A stretch of 64,000 nt of DNA from JALFST01 sp022779285 (lineage in GTDB: Bacteria > Bacillota > Clostridia > Tissierellales > Peptoniphilaceae). The position numbers and the translations under genes are program-made. The stretch is taken from the NCBI GenBank assembly GCA_050313895.1, contig JBNPMI010000007.1; one strand, given 5' to 3'. Of this stretch, positions 51,893 to 60,818 are shown piece by piece. Position 1 is the stretch's first letter. Every line of letters begins with the position of its first letter. The notes below the pieces were generated by a model that made no database searches, was not told the origin of the DNA, and saw only the letters and a list, made by a program, of their open reading frames with translations.

Positions 51893-51931
51893 CACCCGAT
51901 CTTTCTTGTTTTCCTCAAACATGCTCTTTGC

Positions 51932-51960
51932 AAAAAAACCGCGCAGCAGACGTCCTGCGC
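51932..51960 (-). terminator. Terminator downstream of the TIM-barrel gene
   Basis: GCGCAG pairs with CTGCGC around GACGTCTG, then GG and seven T residues on the reverse strand, separating the upstream tag/TIM-barrel unit from the asnB promoter. Confidence 0.8.
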
Positions 51961-52074
51961 AGCGCATCCCTTATGAGAAAGTGCGGAAGGATCTTTTACA
52001 ATATCGTTTCCCTCGAAAGGAGTATCGAACCGGAGCCTGATGTTTCCTGCTTATAAACAGAAGTCATTGCCGCA

Positions 52075-52746
52075 TCATTTTTCCCGATATCGCGCCATCA
52101 TCTCCTTAAATAAAATGGTCGGAGTCGGTGGTGTATAGGTAATCGCATTCGCTCCGGCCGCAATGGTCTCCAGAATCAGCTCGGGCGTATTGCCCCCGCT
52201 GGCAATAATGGGAATGGTCGGAAATTGACTGCGGATCCTGCGTACAATATTGCAGGTGTTTTTCCCCCCTGCCACATTTAAAATCGCCGCTCCGGCCTCC
52301 AGTCTTCCGGTGATGTCGGTATCTTCACTCACAACGGTAATCACAACGGGAATATCCACAGCCTTGGACACGGCAAAAAGATTGACATTCGTGATGGGCG
52401 CATTGAGCACAACGCCGATCGCTCCCTGACTTTCCACATCCTTGGCCAGCCCGAGCGTGCGTATCCCTTGAGTTGTACCGCCGCCGACTCCGCAAAATAC
52501 AGGAATATAGGAAGCCTTAATGATGGCATCACTGATGGCTTGCTGAGGCGTAAAGGGATACACCGCAAAAACCGCATCCGCATCACAGTTTTTGATGACC
52601 GCAAGATCTGTTGTAAATACAAGGCTCTTAATACGTCTTCCATAGATCATGATGCCCGAAGCCTTACGAATCTCCTCCGGCATTTGCAAAATATCATGTC
52701 TGAGCTTCGACTGCACAGAAGGAATGAATTTTGTTTCCTTACTCAT
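52075..52746 (-). CDS. Conserved TIM-barrel protein of unknown activity
   Basis: This 223-residue protein has repeated beta-alpha units: VFTTDLAVIKNCDADAVFAV, YPFTPQQAISDAII, VFCGVGGGTTQGIR, GAIGVVLNAPITN, IPVVITVVSEDTDI, GAAILNVAGGKNT, IPIIASGG and AGANAITYTPPT. Such proteins are common in Clostridia, usually annotated only as hydrolase. The glycine-rich phosphate-binding ends (GGNT, TYTPP) suggest a phosphorylated ligand. Start 52746 has GAGAGGAG. It lies 72 bases downstream of tag. Confidence 0.8.
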   Translation of the reverse strand: MSKETKFIPSVQSKLRHDILQMPEEIRKASGIMIYGRRIKSLVFTTDLAVIKNCDADAVFAVYPFTPQQAISDAIIKASYIPVFCGVGGGTTQGIRTLGLAKDVESQGAIGVVLNAPITNVNLFAVSKAVDIPVVITVVSEDTDITGRLEAGAAILNVAGGKNTCNIVRRIRSQFPTIPIIASGGNTPELILETIAAGANAITYTPPTPTILFKEMMARYREK

Positions 52747-52818
52747 GATTTCTCCTCTCTTGATCAAATTTTCTGTCAATAAATATTTCTTAACTTTATT
52801 GGTTTCTCTTTTCCGGCA

Positions 52819-53439
52819 CTACTCGCTCTGAGAAATGCTTTCTTCCCCATCCGGCAATAAGTGCATCGTTTCATAGTTTGCAAGGATCTTCCGATAAATT
52901 GGACAGCTCTCGTCATGATCATTGATGATCCCGCACGCCTGAAGGTGCGAATAGATCGTGATCGGGCCCACGTAGCGAAAGCCTCTCTTCTTGAGATCCT
53001 GACTGATACGCGTCGAAAGCGCATTGCTCACGGGAATTCGTCCCCTCTCATGGCCTGCATAACACAACACCTTCCCATCGGTATATTCCCAGAGATATTG
53101 GCAAAAGGTGCCGAACTCCTCGCGGATCCTTCGGAAGCATTGCGCATTATGAATGATGGCACAAATCTTGCGCCGGGAACGAATCATACCCTCCGTATGG
53201 AGCAAGCGCTCAACGTCCTCTTCGGTATAGCATGCAATTTCTTCATAATCAAAGTGATCCATGCACTCCCGGAAAATCTCGCGTTTTTTCAAAATCAGAT
53301 CCCAGCTCAGACCGCATTGTAAGCATTCCAGCATGAGATGCTCAAACATTTGCCGATCCTCATGCACCGGAATGCCCCACTCCTCATCATGATATTTTTG
53401 ATTTCTTTCATTCACATTTGCCCATGAACAGCCACTCAT
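52819..53439 (-). CDS. tag: DNA-3-methyladenine glycosylase I
   Basis: This 206-residue base-excision repair enzyme removes 3-methyladenine from alkylated DNA. The zinc site known from E. coli Tag occurs at the same positions: Cys4, His17, His175 and Cys179 (SGCSW, YHDEEWG, NDHDESC). Glu38-like position in LMLECLQCGLSW and the FRYVGPITIYSHLQACGIIN block are also typical. About 20 extra residues at the C-terminus. RBS GGAGA before the ATG. Confidence 0.95.
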   Translation of the reverse strand: MSGCSWANVNERNQKYHDEEWGIPVHEDRQMFEHLMLECLQCGLSWDLILKKREIFRECMDHFDYEEIACYTEEDVERLLHTEGMIRSRRKICAIIHNAQCFRRIREEFGTFCQYLWEYTDGKVLCYAGHERGRIPVSNALSTRISQDLKKRGFRYVGPITIYSHLQACGIINDHDESCPIYRKILANYETMHLLPDGEESISQSE

Positions 53440-53513
53440 TCGATTCTCCTTCCGGGTAATTGATTTCAGTTTACAACAGGAGAGCCATCCTTGCTACTAA
53501 AATCATGCACAAC

Positions 53514-53542
53514 AAAAAACCGGAATCCTTTCGGATCCCGGT
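53514..53542 (-). terminator. Terminator of the MarR-pirin-nitroreductase unit
   Basis: ACCGG-GATCC pairs with GGAT-TCCGGT around GAAA, then six T residues on the reverse strand, about 60 bases after the nitroreductase stop. Confidence 0.8.
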
Positions 53543-53603
53543 CACGTATCTTCAGAAAAAACTCCGAGACGGCGATGATTTCCACCGACATTTTCATGAA
53601 GAT

Positions 53604-54176
53604 TTATTTTACCAGCCTTACCCGCTTGCCGATATCTTCTTTTTCCTTCGCGTCCGGTTCCCCGACAATGCCGCCGAAGGGCATCTGCGCCAAAAGCTTA
53701 TAGGTTTGCGGAACATCAAAAATCTCTTTCACCACATCATCAATCACAGGATTATAGTGTTGCAGAGATGCGCCGATATTCATCTCCCGGAAAGCGCTCC
53801 AAATCGAAATTTGAAGCATTCCATTTGCCTGATTCGCCCACACCGGAAAATTGTCCGCATAGAGTGTGAATTTCTCCTGCATGGTCTTTACGACATCTTC
53901 ATCATAGAAATAAAGTACCGTGCCCGCACCCGCTTTCAACGAGTCGATTTTTTCGCGGGCCACCTTCCCGCCGAAGGCATCATAAATTGCGTCCCAAAGC
54001 GCATCCTGCTTTTCTCCCAATGCGACAACAACGCGGGCGCTCTTCATATCAAAGGCATCCGGAACCAGCTCCGTCACCTTCTGAATGGTATCCAAAAGCT
54101 CTTGCTCCGATACCGGTAAATTCTTATTGATATTATAATACGATCTTCTTGCAGATAATGATTGGATAATGCTCAT
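53604..54176 (-). CDS. Nitroreductase family protein (Frm2/Hbn1-like)
   Basis: This 190-residue FMN-dependent reductase has the opening LSARRSYYNINKNLPVSEQE (FMN phosphate Arg), WANQANGMLQISIWSAFREM and GASLQHYNP, and MPFGGIVGEPDAKE near the end. The short form with SLQHYNP is the Frm2/Hbn1 type found in Firmicutes and yeast. It may reduce quinones or nitro compounds. Lies 122 bases downstream of pirin on the same strand. Confidence 0.88.
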   Translation of the reverse strand: MSIIQSLSARRSYYNINKNLPVSEQELLDTIQKVTELVPDAFDMKSARVVVALGEKQDALWDAIYDAFGGKVAREKIDSLKAGAGTVLYFYDEDVVKTMQEKFTLYADNFPVWANQANGMLQISIWSAFREMNIGASLQHYNPVIDDVVKEIFDVPQTYKLLAQMPFGGIVGEPDAKEKEDIGKRVRLVK

Positions 54177-54298
54177 AAAGTCTCCTCTTTCAATAACATG
54201 TCCTGATGCTTCTCTTTCAGATTTTCTTTTTCCGGATGAATGTGAAAACCGATTATCTTCCGCTTATACAGGATTCTATATTTCTTTCGCCTCGGCGA

Positions 54299-55144
54299 TC
54301 ATTCCTGAATGCTCGGCGAATCCTTGACAAAGGTTTGATTTTCCAGCTCGGAAAAAGCGGTCTGCAGCTCCTGCTCCGTATTCATCACGATCGGCCCGGC
54401 CCATGCAACGGGCTCGTTCAGCGCTCTTGATGCAATATAGAGAATCTGCGCGTGCTTTTGTCCGTTTTGAATCGTCAATTGATCTCCCTGTGTCAATTTC
54501 GCGGCCGTCTTTTCTTCAACAGGTTCTCCCTCAATTTCGATATCGCCCAGAAGCGTGAAAATCATGACCGACTCCTCCGTCTGCATATTCAACGTAATCC
54601 TCGCACCGGGATCCAATTGAATATCATAATAATTCAAGGGAAGATGCTCTCCTCGAAATCCCTGATGATTCTGATATTCTCCCGCCAAAAGGCGCAGTTT
54701 CCCGCCCTCGAGTTCAATCTCAGGAATTTTCTCTCTTTTGATGCCTGTATACGTGGGCTTGCTCATTTTCTCTCCGGCCGGCAGATTCAGCCAAAGCTGA
54801 ACGCCCAAAAGCCTCTCCGCGGCAGGCACCCTCTCCTCATGCAAAATTCCTGATCCCGCATTCATCCACTGAACCTCTCCGTCCGAAATCGCCTCTTCAT
54901 TTCCCAGGGTATCTCGATGTACCATATTCCCGCGGGATAAATAGCTGATCGTCTCGATTCCGCGATGAGGATGCATCGGAAAACCGGCAGTGTACTCTTT
55001 CGGATCCGTGCTGTCAAAGGAATCCAGCATTAAGACCGGATCAAATTCATGTACGGTATGGTGTCCTAAAACACGTACCAGACTCACACCTGCGCCGTCC
55101 ACGGTACGGGATCCTTTTTTCTTCGTTTTTATGATTCGTTTCAT
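54299..55144 (-). CDS. Pirin family bicupin
   Basis: This 281-residue protein has two cupin domains. The metal ligands of human pirin and YhhW are found as H58, H60, H102 and E104 (GFPMHPHRGIETIS, GSGILHEERVP). Bacterial pirins act as quercetinases or redox sensors. ATG overlaps the stop of the MarR gene by four bases, so the MarR protein and pirin are made together. Confidence 0.92.
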   Translation of the reverse strand: MKRIIKTKKKGSRTVDGAGVSLVRVLGHHTVHEFDPVLMLDSFDSTDPKEYTAGFPMHPHRGIETISYLSRGNMVHRDTLGNEEAISDGEVQWMNAGSGILHEERVPAAERLLGVQLWLNLPAGEKMSKPTYTGIKREKIPEIELEGGKLRLLAGEYQNHQGFRGEHLPLNYYDIQLDPGARITLNMQTEESVMIFTLLGDIEIEGEPVEEKTAAKLTQGDQLTIQNGQKHAQILYIASRALNEPVAWAGPIVMNTEQELQTAFSELENQTFVKDSPSIQE

Positions 55145-55560
55145 ATCCTACCTCCCAATTTTTTCAATAAGTACAGCAGCTGCTCTTTTTCTTCCGGATT
55201 CAACACATTCATATTCGCCTCAATCATATCGGCATTCTGCGGCGCCACCTGATGAATCACCTCATAGCCCTCCGGTGTTAAATGCAAAATACAGACTCTG
55301 CGATCTCCGGCATCCGCCAGCCTTTCCACATAACCCATCTTCACCAGATTGTTGACAATCAAGGGAATGGTTCCCACGCTGCTGAGAATTCGATCACGAA
55401 CCTGACCAACGCTCATATCTCCCTTGCTGTATAAAGCCTCCAGCACCATAAATTGGCTCATCGTCAAGCCGTACCGGGCAGCAATCCCGGATGTCTTTTT
55501 ATCCAACGCATTGACATTGCGATGAAGACCGATCAGGATTTTCAAATCGATACCGCTCAT
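55141..55560 (-). CDS. MarR family transcriptional regulator
   Basis: This 139-residue winged-helix repressor has LTMSQFMVLEALYSKGDMSV, recognition helix SSVGTIPLIVNNLVKMGYVE and wing RLADAGDRRVCILHLTPEG. Likely controls its own operon through palindromes next to the promoter. No Cys suitable for oxidation sensing of the OhrR kind is present except Cys near the wing, so a phenolic or quinone-type ligand is more likely. AGGAGGGG before the ATG. Confidence 0.92.
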   Translation of the reverse strand: MSGIDLKILIGLHRNVNALDKKTSGIAARYGLTMSQFMVLEALYSKGDMSVGQVRDRILSSVGTIPLIVNNLVKMGYVERLADAGDRRVCILHLTPEGYEVIHQVAPQNADMIEANMNVLNPEEKEQLLYLLKKLGGRI

Positions 55561-55572
55561 GACCCCTCCTAA

Positions 55573-55608
55573 ATCTAATTAGATATTATCTATGTAGATA
55601 TATTATAG
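55573..55608. promoter_or_regulatory. MarR promoter with two palindromic operators
   Basis: ATCTAATTAGAT (55573-55584) is a perfect palindrome and TATCTA-TG-TAGATA (55587-55600) a second. Both share ATCTA/TAGAT half-sites. The -10 TATAAT (reverse strand, 55603-55608) is directly adjacent, so bound repressor would block RNA polymerase. Confidence 0.75.
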
Positions 55609-55630
55609 CCCGAAATTTCTGATTCAAACA

Positions 55631-55674
55631 GGAATGAGGGCTTTTCTCACTTTCCTGAGAAAAGCCCTCATTCC
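55631..55674. terminator. Perfect 19-bp inverted repeat between thioesterase and MarR genes
   Basis: GGAATGAGGGCTTTTCTCA pairs perfectly with its complement at 55656-55674 around CTTTCC. T runs are weak, but it lies 34 bases after the thioesterase stop and probably acts as its terminator. Its left edge touches the expected -35 region of the MarR promoter. Confidence 0.6.
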
Positions 55675-55707
55675 GAATTCCTAAAATGCCGTTTACGCTT
55701 TCTTTTT

Positions 55708-56190
55708 TTACATCGTATCCTTGACACCCACGGCAATCATTCTCGCCTTTGCTCGCAGAGCTCCGGCAGCCTCCATCTCCATGGTGACAATGACCTTTCT
55801 CTCGCCGATTTCCTCCAAATGCGAGGTTACCGTAATCTCCTCATTCATCGGGGCCGGCGCCTTAAAATCAATTTCGAGCCTTGCCGTGATGAATCGGCCG
55901 ATGACCGTATCCTCGGTCAGAGTCAGTCCCTTGTGGTGATGCGCAAACCACGCCGCAGATGCCGTGCCATGGCAGTCAAAGATCATCGCAATCATCCCGC
56001 CGAAAAGATTGGCGGGAACACCTCCCGTATACTGCTCCTGCGGAAGAAACCGGCAGACACAGCTCTCTCCGTCCTCGCTCGGATAGGATTTCAGATGCAA
56101 GCCCTTCTCATTTTTTGTACCGCAGCCCCAGCAGTGCCGAAATCTTTCTCCATAGGTATCCTGAATTGCAATTTTTTGTTTTTCTTCCAT
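55708..56190 (-). CDS. PaaI-like hotdog-fold thioesterase
   Basis: This 160-residue protein has an N-terminal CWGCGTKNEKGLHLKSY knuckle (Cys pair, usual in this subgroup) followed by the hotdog core: GGVPANLFGGMIAMIFDCHG with the catalytic-type Asp, and TARLEIDFKAPAPMNEEITV. Probable acyl-CoA thioesterase of unknown substrate. ATG 56190 with GGAG upstream is preferred to 56232. Single gene. Confidence 0.87.
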   Translation of the reverse strand: MEEKQKIAIQDTYGERFRHCWGCGTKNEKGLHLKSYPSEDGESCVCRFLPQEQYTGGVPANLFGGMIAMIFDCHGTASAAWFAHHHKGLTLTEDTVIGRFITARLEIDFKAPAPMNEEITVTSHLEEIGERKVIVTMEMEAAGALRAKARMIAVGVKDTM

Positions 56191-56555
56191 GATTTTCTCC
56201 AATCCACGGGCATTCGAACCATGCCTTTTCATTCCTATTATACTGAATCGAAGAGATATGGCGAAAGATTTCCCATGTTCGAATTTTCCCGTACGCGTTG
56301 ATCCATGCTATCAGGCCGGAATGGAAGAATCCGTTTTTCATTCCGTGGTCAACATTGATCAGCCGGAAGATGGCACCAAGCGAAAACCGGCGGGAAGCTG
56401 TTATGAATATAAACCCTTTCCTATTTGAATCATCGATGGCGACGAGAAAATCAATCTGAGACAATATGGAAAACGATCGTGACGGCACACCTCCGCGGCC
56501 ACGATCTTTTTCTCTTTTCCGGACTATGGTGCGGCTTCCCGTTTTCCGCGCATCA
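56191..56555. other. Intergenic stretch without a convincing gene
   Basis: A plus-strand ORF ending at 56428 has no good RBS, and the reverse-strand ORF overlaps the thioesterase gene. GATCGTG...CACGATC (56475-56506) followed by TTTTT on the plus strand and by GTTTT on the other could be a bidirectional terminator, most likely for the membrane protein gene at 56556-57119. Confidence 0.5.
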
Positions 56556-57119
56556 TCAGAGCCTCCGGATTTCCAGCAAATGCTTCGTATGAGGCAGATA
56601 AACCGCATGCAATCGGAGATCCCGTGTCTTTCTCAGATGATAATACGTCGATCTGTTGACACGGAAGGAGAGCTCTTGTCCATTCTCATCCGTCCCGTAC
56701 AGATGATAAAAGCTGGAATACTGGGCATATTGCATATCCCAGGAGAGGCTTGTAACCTCGATGTCCGCTTGAATCGGATGGCTCAAATACAGAAGATCCG
56801 CAGCCGGGTGGTACAGCGCCGAGAAAATCGCAAGAATCACGCCTGCAAGAGCAAGCAAGCGCAATAGAAACGGTTGTATGATCATAAGCAAAAACAGGGC
56901 AATCTCCAAAGCTGCCAGCGCCATACAGATTCGGCTGATCAAAAGCAGGATAAATGCCGTCCTTCCGATCAGCAGCTGTCCTTCGGTCCGGAATATCAAA
57001 ATTACCGTAAAAATCAACCAGGGTGCAATGATGATCGCAAGGAAACGCCAGGTCTTCCCATGAACCTGCTGCGCTTTCTGATTGATATTATTGTTATTTT
57101 TCCGCTTCTCCGTATTCAT
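56556..57119 (-). CDS. Membrane protein of unknown function
   Basis: This 187-residue protein has an Asn-rich basic N-terminus (NTEKRKNNNNINQKAQQ), three or four helices (about 25-45, 55-85, 90-110) and a C-terminal soluble domain of about 75 residues with Tyr-rich strands (WDMQYAQYSSFYHLYGTDEN) ending LPHTKHLLEIRRL. No family recognised. Start 57119 is uncertain. ATG at 57140 is the alternative and neither has a strong RBS. Confidence 0.6.
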   Translation of the reverse strand: MNTEKRKNNNNINQKAQQVHGKTWRFLAIIIAPWLIFTVILIFRTEGQLLIGRTAFILLLISRICMALAALEIALFLLMIIQPFLLRLLALAGVILAIFSALYHPAADLLYLSHPIQADIEVTSLSWDMQYAQYSSFYHLYGTDENGQELSFRVNRSTYYHLRKTRDLRLHAVYLPHTKHLLEIRRL

Positions 57120-57347
57120 TTTCCATGTCTCTTTTCTCATTGCATACCGGCAAACAAGAAATCCTGTATTTTGACTCGAAACCGTTCGCTTTCCGGTGTC
57201 CGGTGTCCGAAAGGTCACGCTTTCGCTCTTTTCGTTCTTCCAGACCTAATTATATGAAAACACAAAATCTTTGTACAGCCGTCCGGTTTGTTTCATTGAC
57301 ACGGGAAACCGCATGCGTTCCGATTCATCACATAGTTGGATGCAATA

Positions 57348-57397
57348 AAAATATCTGAGCAAACCGGCTGATTTCTCCCGTTCTGCTCAGATATTTT
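57348..57397 (-). terminator. Terminator of the pilus operon
   Basis: AAAATATCTGAGCA pairs perfectly with TGCTCAGATATTTT (14 bp) around a 22-base loop, T-rich on both sides, 94 bases past the last sortase. The remaining 57120-57490 shows nothing else. Confidence 0.75.
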
Positions 57398-57490
57398 CTT
57401 TCCTTCAAGGAAAAGCCGATCATATCACTGAAATCGAACTCACCGGAAAATGCTTCTCTCCGGCAGTCCGCATCTGTCCTACGTTTTTTC

Positions 57491-58405
57491 TTACGATCCG
57501 TCTCTCCGATTGCTTTCTTTTTCTCTGTTCAAGGCGCTCTCGGGATCCGACGAGATGCTCGCATGTTCCTTGCGCCACTTACGGTTTGACAACCACGTTT
57601 TCAGCGTAAACAATAGCAACAGCGCCGCTACCGCCAAGGCAATATAGAAATACGTGCGATAGCGCATTGTGATGCGCCGTGCCATAAGAACCGCCTCCTC
57701 CTGCGGAGCCGTATATTCCACACGATGACCGCGTACCAGCAGGCGATGCGAATTGATCATGTATGGCGTACAGGTCAGCAACGTACAGTAGTCCTGATCT
57801 TTCGTGATAAGCACCGGCGAAAAGTCGGACGGTTCCACAGTCAGAACCTGATCCACCTGATATGCCAGCGTAGTCTCGATATTGGTAATATAAAAAACAT
57901 CACCTTCTGCAAGCTGATCCAGATGGCGGAACATGACCGCAGATGCCAGTCCGCGATGCGCCGTAATCACCGAATGAGTGCTCGGACCGCCAATGGGCAG
58001 CGACGTCCCCTCAAGATGTCCGGCGCCGCGCTCCAGCACCTGTGCGGATGTGCCGGCGCGAATCGGCAAATGCACATCGATCTTGGGAATCGTCACGTAG
58101 CCGATCATCTCATGTACCTCCAGCATCCGCGCATATTCCGCGATCCCTTCACGTTCCTTTTTTGTATAAGGGTCTGCCAGACGCGACGGATCCAGCGTTT
58201 GGTTGTATGCGCGCGCCAGCTCGATCCTTCGCTCAAGCTCCGCACGATCCAACTTGGAAACCTCTTCCGCGAACTGTACGATCTCCCGATCTGCACGAAT
58301 GCTGTAATAATAATTAGAGATCAGCGGATAAATCGCAATCACGGCTCCCAGAAAGAACAGCAGCACGATTATCCATCCCGGGACTCCCCGGCGCCGCGGC
58401 TTCAT
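57491..58405 (-). CDS. Class C sortase (pilus polymerase) 2
   Basis: This 304-residue membrane-anchored transpeptidase has helices at about 11-30 and 249-266. Catalytic residues are H150 (ITAHRG), C212 (LLTCTPY) and R221 (SHRLLVRG). The active-site lid of class C enzymes shows as DPY (residues 78-80). These enzymes link pilins through lysine isopeptide bonds. Its ATG overlaps the preceding sortase gene by four bases. The charged tail RKWRKEHAS is cytoplasmic. Confidence 0.95.
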   Translation of the reverse strand: MKPRRRGVPGWIIVLLFFLGAVIAIYPLISNYYYSIRADREIVQFAEEVSKLDRAELERRIELARAYNQTLDPSRLADPYTKKEREGIAEYARMLEVHEMIGYVTIPKIDVHLPIRAGTSAQVLERGAGHLEGTSLPIGGPSTHSVITAHRGLASAVMFRHLDQLAEGDVFYITNIETTLAYQVDQVLTVEPSDFSPVLITKDQDYCTLLTCTPYMINSHRLLVRGHRVEYTAPQEEAVLMARRITMRYRTYFYIALAVAALLLLFTLKTWLSNRKWRKEHASISSDPESALNREKESNRRDGS

Positions 58406-59352
58406 TCTTTCCCTCCACCGGAATCCGGTGCATCGGTCACCGCCTCCGCATTCTTTTCGCGCTCCAGCTGCTTCATGCGGATTTCCGCAAGTCGACGTTT
58501 TTTACGCAATTGCCGGATAAGAAGCAACAATAACACAATGATGCCAAGCGCCCCGTAGAATAGATACTTATACCGCATACTGGCCTGATTTTCAACGATA
58601 TAGCGTTCCTCCGCCTCGGGCACATAATCGATGCGATGCCCGCGCACCAGCAGACGATGCGTATTGAGCATATACGGCGTGCAGGTCAGCAGCGTACAGT
58701 AGTCATGCCCCGGCACAATGAGAAGCTCGGAAAAATCCTCCGGTTCTACCACCAGGATCTGATCGACCTGGTACGCCAGTACCTCTGCAATATTATGCAC
58801 ATAGAACTTGTCGCCGATTTTGATCTTATTCAGATCGGTAAACAGTTTTGCCGTCGGCAGACCTGTATGCGCCGTGATGACCGAATGCGTGCTGTTGCCA
58901 CCGATAGGCAACGACGTGCCTTCTAAATGGCCCGCTCCCTTTTGAAGCACTTCCTCCGCCGTACCTGCGTAAATCGGCACACGGCAGTCAATGACAGGAA
59001 TCTCAACATAGCCGATCTTTTCATGTATTTCCAGCATCTTGGCATATTCCTTACGTCCGGCATCATGCTCTTTTTTCAGGTACGGGTCTTCCTCCACCAC
59101 ATTTACGAGCGAATCATTGTATGCCCGTGCCAGGCGCATACGTTCCTCAATTTCCTGCGGATCCATTTCAGCCTTTGTTGTATCGAAATCAACGATCTGG
59201 TTTGTCGATTCCACACGATAGTACCACTGGGAGAAGATCGGGTACGCCAGCACCAGAAAGCCGAGCAGAAAAAGCAGCCGCGGCAGCCATTTTCTCAGGC
59301 GCCGAGGCTGCTTTCTCCCCGTGGATTCCATTATATGCTTTCGAGCTTTCAT
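58402..59352 (-). CDS. Class C sortase (pilus polymerase) 1
   Basis: This 316-residue paralogue of the neighbouring sortase, about half identical by eye, has H162, C224 (LLTCTPY) and R233, lid DPY at 89-91, and helices at about 25-41 and 255-275. Its ATG overlaps the minor pilin stop by four bases. Two sortases for one pilus locus suggests that one polymerises the backbone and one adds an ancillary pilin. Confidence 0.95.
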   Translation of the reverse strand: MKARKHIMESTGRKQPRRLRKWLPRLLFLLGFLVLAYPIFSQWYYRVESTNQIVDFDTTKAEMDPQEIEERMRLARAYNDSLVNVVEEDPYLKKEHDAGRKEYAKMLEIHEKIGYVEIPVIDCRVPIYAGTAEEVLQKGAGHLEGTSLPIGGNSTHSVITAHTGLPTAKLFTDLNKIKIGDKFYVHNIAEVLAYQVDQILVVEPEDFSELLIVPGHDYCTLLTCTPYMLNTHRLLVRGHRIDYVPEAEERYIVENQASMRYKYLFYGALGIIVLLLLLIRQLRKKRRLAEIRMKQLEREKNAEAVTDAPDSGGGKE

Positions 59353-60683
59353 TTGCGTTTCTTTCTGAAAATCAATGTGCCAGCCAGCAGAAGCACCGCC
59401 GCCGCGCTGACGCCGATCAATACGCGTACCGACCGGTTATCGCCCGTCTTCGGTGAAGGCGAGCCCGGATTTTCCGGTACATTCTCGATGACTGCCGCTC
59501 CGGAACTGTCTGACAGGCTTCGGGCCGTAACTTCAAACCCGATTGTCTTTTCCGAACGGAGATATCCATTCGGCGCGCGCTGTTCCTTCAACGCATACTG
59601 TCCATATGGAAGATCCCGCACTTCAAAAATACCATTTTCCCCCGATGTGACTGTGTACGGAACTCCGTTGCGCTCCACCGGTTCCAGCCGATCGTTGAAA
59701 TTTCCCTCTGTGACGCGATATACATCGAAGACGGCGCCCGACAGTGCCTGTCGTGTTGCGCTGTCGATTTTCATGAAACGGTATCCGCCCGTTTCCGGCT
59801 TTTTTCTGTTCTTCACTGTCACCTCTGCGGTTCGGGCGCGTTGTACCGTCATATCTACGGGATTTTCCAAAATCTCGTACCCTTCCAGCGCTTTCGTCTC
59901 CCGGAAGCGATAGTCTCCTACCGGCAACTTGGAAACGCGGATTTCGCCTGCCGCATCAGTAACCAATATTCGCGGTTTTCCTTTCTCCTCGTCGTATTCC
60001 CATGCGTCATTCAGAGGAACTTTTATTTCCTCGCCGGCTCCTGAGACGCGCATCAGCTCAAACTCAACTCCTGAAAGCGCCTTTCCTGCTGAATCTACCT
60101 TGTGTAACAAAAGCTCGCCCGGCTTCCAAACCTCTTTGGGATATACCTCCACAACGTTGTCGTTGCCCAGAGGGAGCTGAATTAAAAAGGGTACCGCCTG
60201 GGTTCCCTCCTCCCAGGTTTTCTCTCGTACATAGTATATGCCCGGTGTAAAAGGGGATCCGTCCGAAAAAGCCGCAATTGTCGTTCTGCCGTCATCTCCT
60301 GTCGGTTTCGTTTCGACCGGCATCTCGATCTTTTGCAGTCCGGTCAGCGTCTGCTGTACCCGGATCAGCGCGGTTTCTTCCATCTCATTATAGTATTTCA
60401 GTTGTGCCGCTGTCGGAGAAGTCGTGAAATCGTCCGAAACTTTCCACACCCGAAAGACGGCTCCCGCTACTTCACCGGCTGCGTCGCCCTGTTCGGTCAA
60501 CGGATGATCCGTCAGCACCACCTCGGGATTTGAGAAGCGCCAGATTGTAAGCGTATATGCCTGGCTTGCATCCGCCGCTGCATTCGTCGGGACAAAAGCC
60601 ATCCCGAATACAAAAAGGCAAATAACCGCCAGCGCCCGAAAACAGATGCCATTGCAAAATTGTTTGAATGCACTGCGGTACAT
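59349..60683 (-). CDS. Minor (SpaA-type) pilin with Cna-B domains
   Basis: This 444-residue secreted protein starts at 60683 after GGGGGG. The signal peptide ends near FVPTNAAADA. An N-terminal domain (to about 190) precedes two SpaA/Cna-B repeats whose E-boxes read YRFRETKALEGYEI and YALKEQRAPNGYLR. The sorting signal is PSPKTGD, followed by a hydrophobic helix and KKRK. The first motif residue is Ser or Pro rather than Leu of LPXTG. E-box Glu residues suggest intramolecular isopeptide bonds. Likely base or ancillary subunit. Confidence 0.9.
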   Translation of the reverse strand: MYRSAFKQFCNGICFRALAVICLFVFGMAFVPTNAAADASQAYTLTIWRFSNPEVVLTDHPLTEQGDAAGEVAGAVFRVWKVSDDFTTSPTAAQLKYYNEMEETALIRVQQTLTGLQKIEMPVETKPTGDDGRTTIAAFSDGSPFTPGIYYVREKTWEEGTQAVPFLIQLPLGNDNVVEVYPKEVWKPGELLLHKVDSAGKALSGVEFELMRVSGAGEEIKVPLNDAWEYDEEKGKPRILVTDAAGEIRVSKLPVGDYRFRETKALEGYEILENPVDMTVQRARTAEVTVKNRKKPETGGYRFMKIDSATRQALSGAVFDVYRVTEGNFNDRLEPVERNGVPYTVTSGENGIFEVRDLPYGQYALKEQRAPNGYLRSEKTIGFEVTARSLSDSSGAAVIENVPENPGSPSPKTGDNRSVRVLIGVSAAAVLLLAGTLIFRKKRK

Positions 60684-60720
60684 GCTTCCCCCCTTTGGTT
60701 TCCGATCTATACAGCCGATC

Positions 60721-60752
60721 GTCGCATCGTTCTCCGAAAAGAACGATGCGAC
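60721..60752 (-). other. Perfect 13-bp RNA hairpin between backbone and minor pilin genes
   Basis: GTCGCATCGTTCT pairs with AGAACGATGCGAC around six bases. No T run follows, so it is not a normal terminator. It could stabilise or process the mRNA so that the major pilin outnumbers the minor one. Confidence 0.7.
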
Positions 60753-60818
60753 ATCACTGCGATTCTGATCGCGGAGCGCTTCGGTCCATGCCGACCGACC
60801 CGCTATCCGCATCATGCC

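Noticed and set aside
56321..56428. Short plus-strand ORF starting MEESVFHSVV, followed by a hairpin with T run
   Set aside because: No acceptable RBS and no promoter; the hairpin is better explained as terminator of the convergent membrane protein gene.
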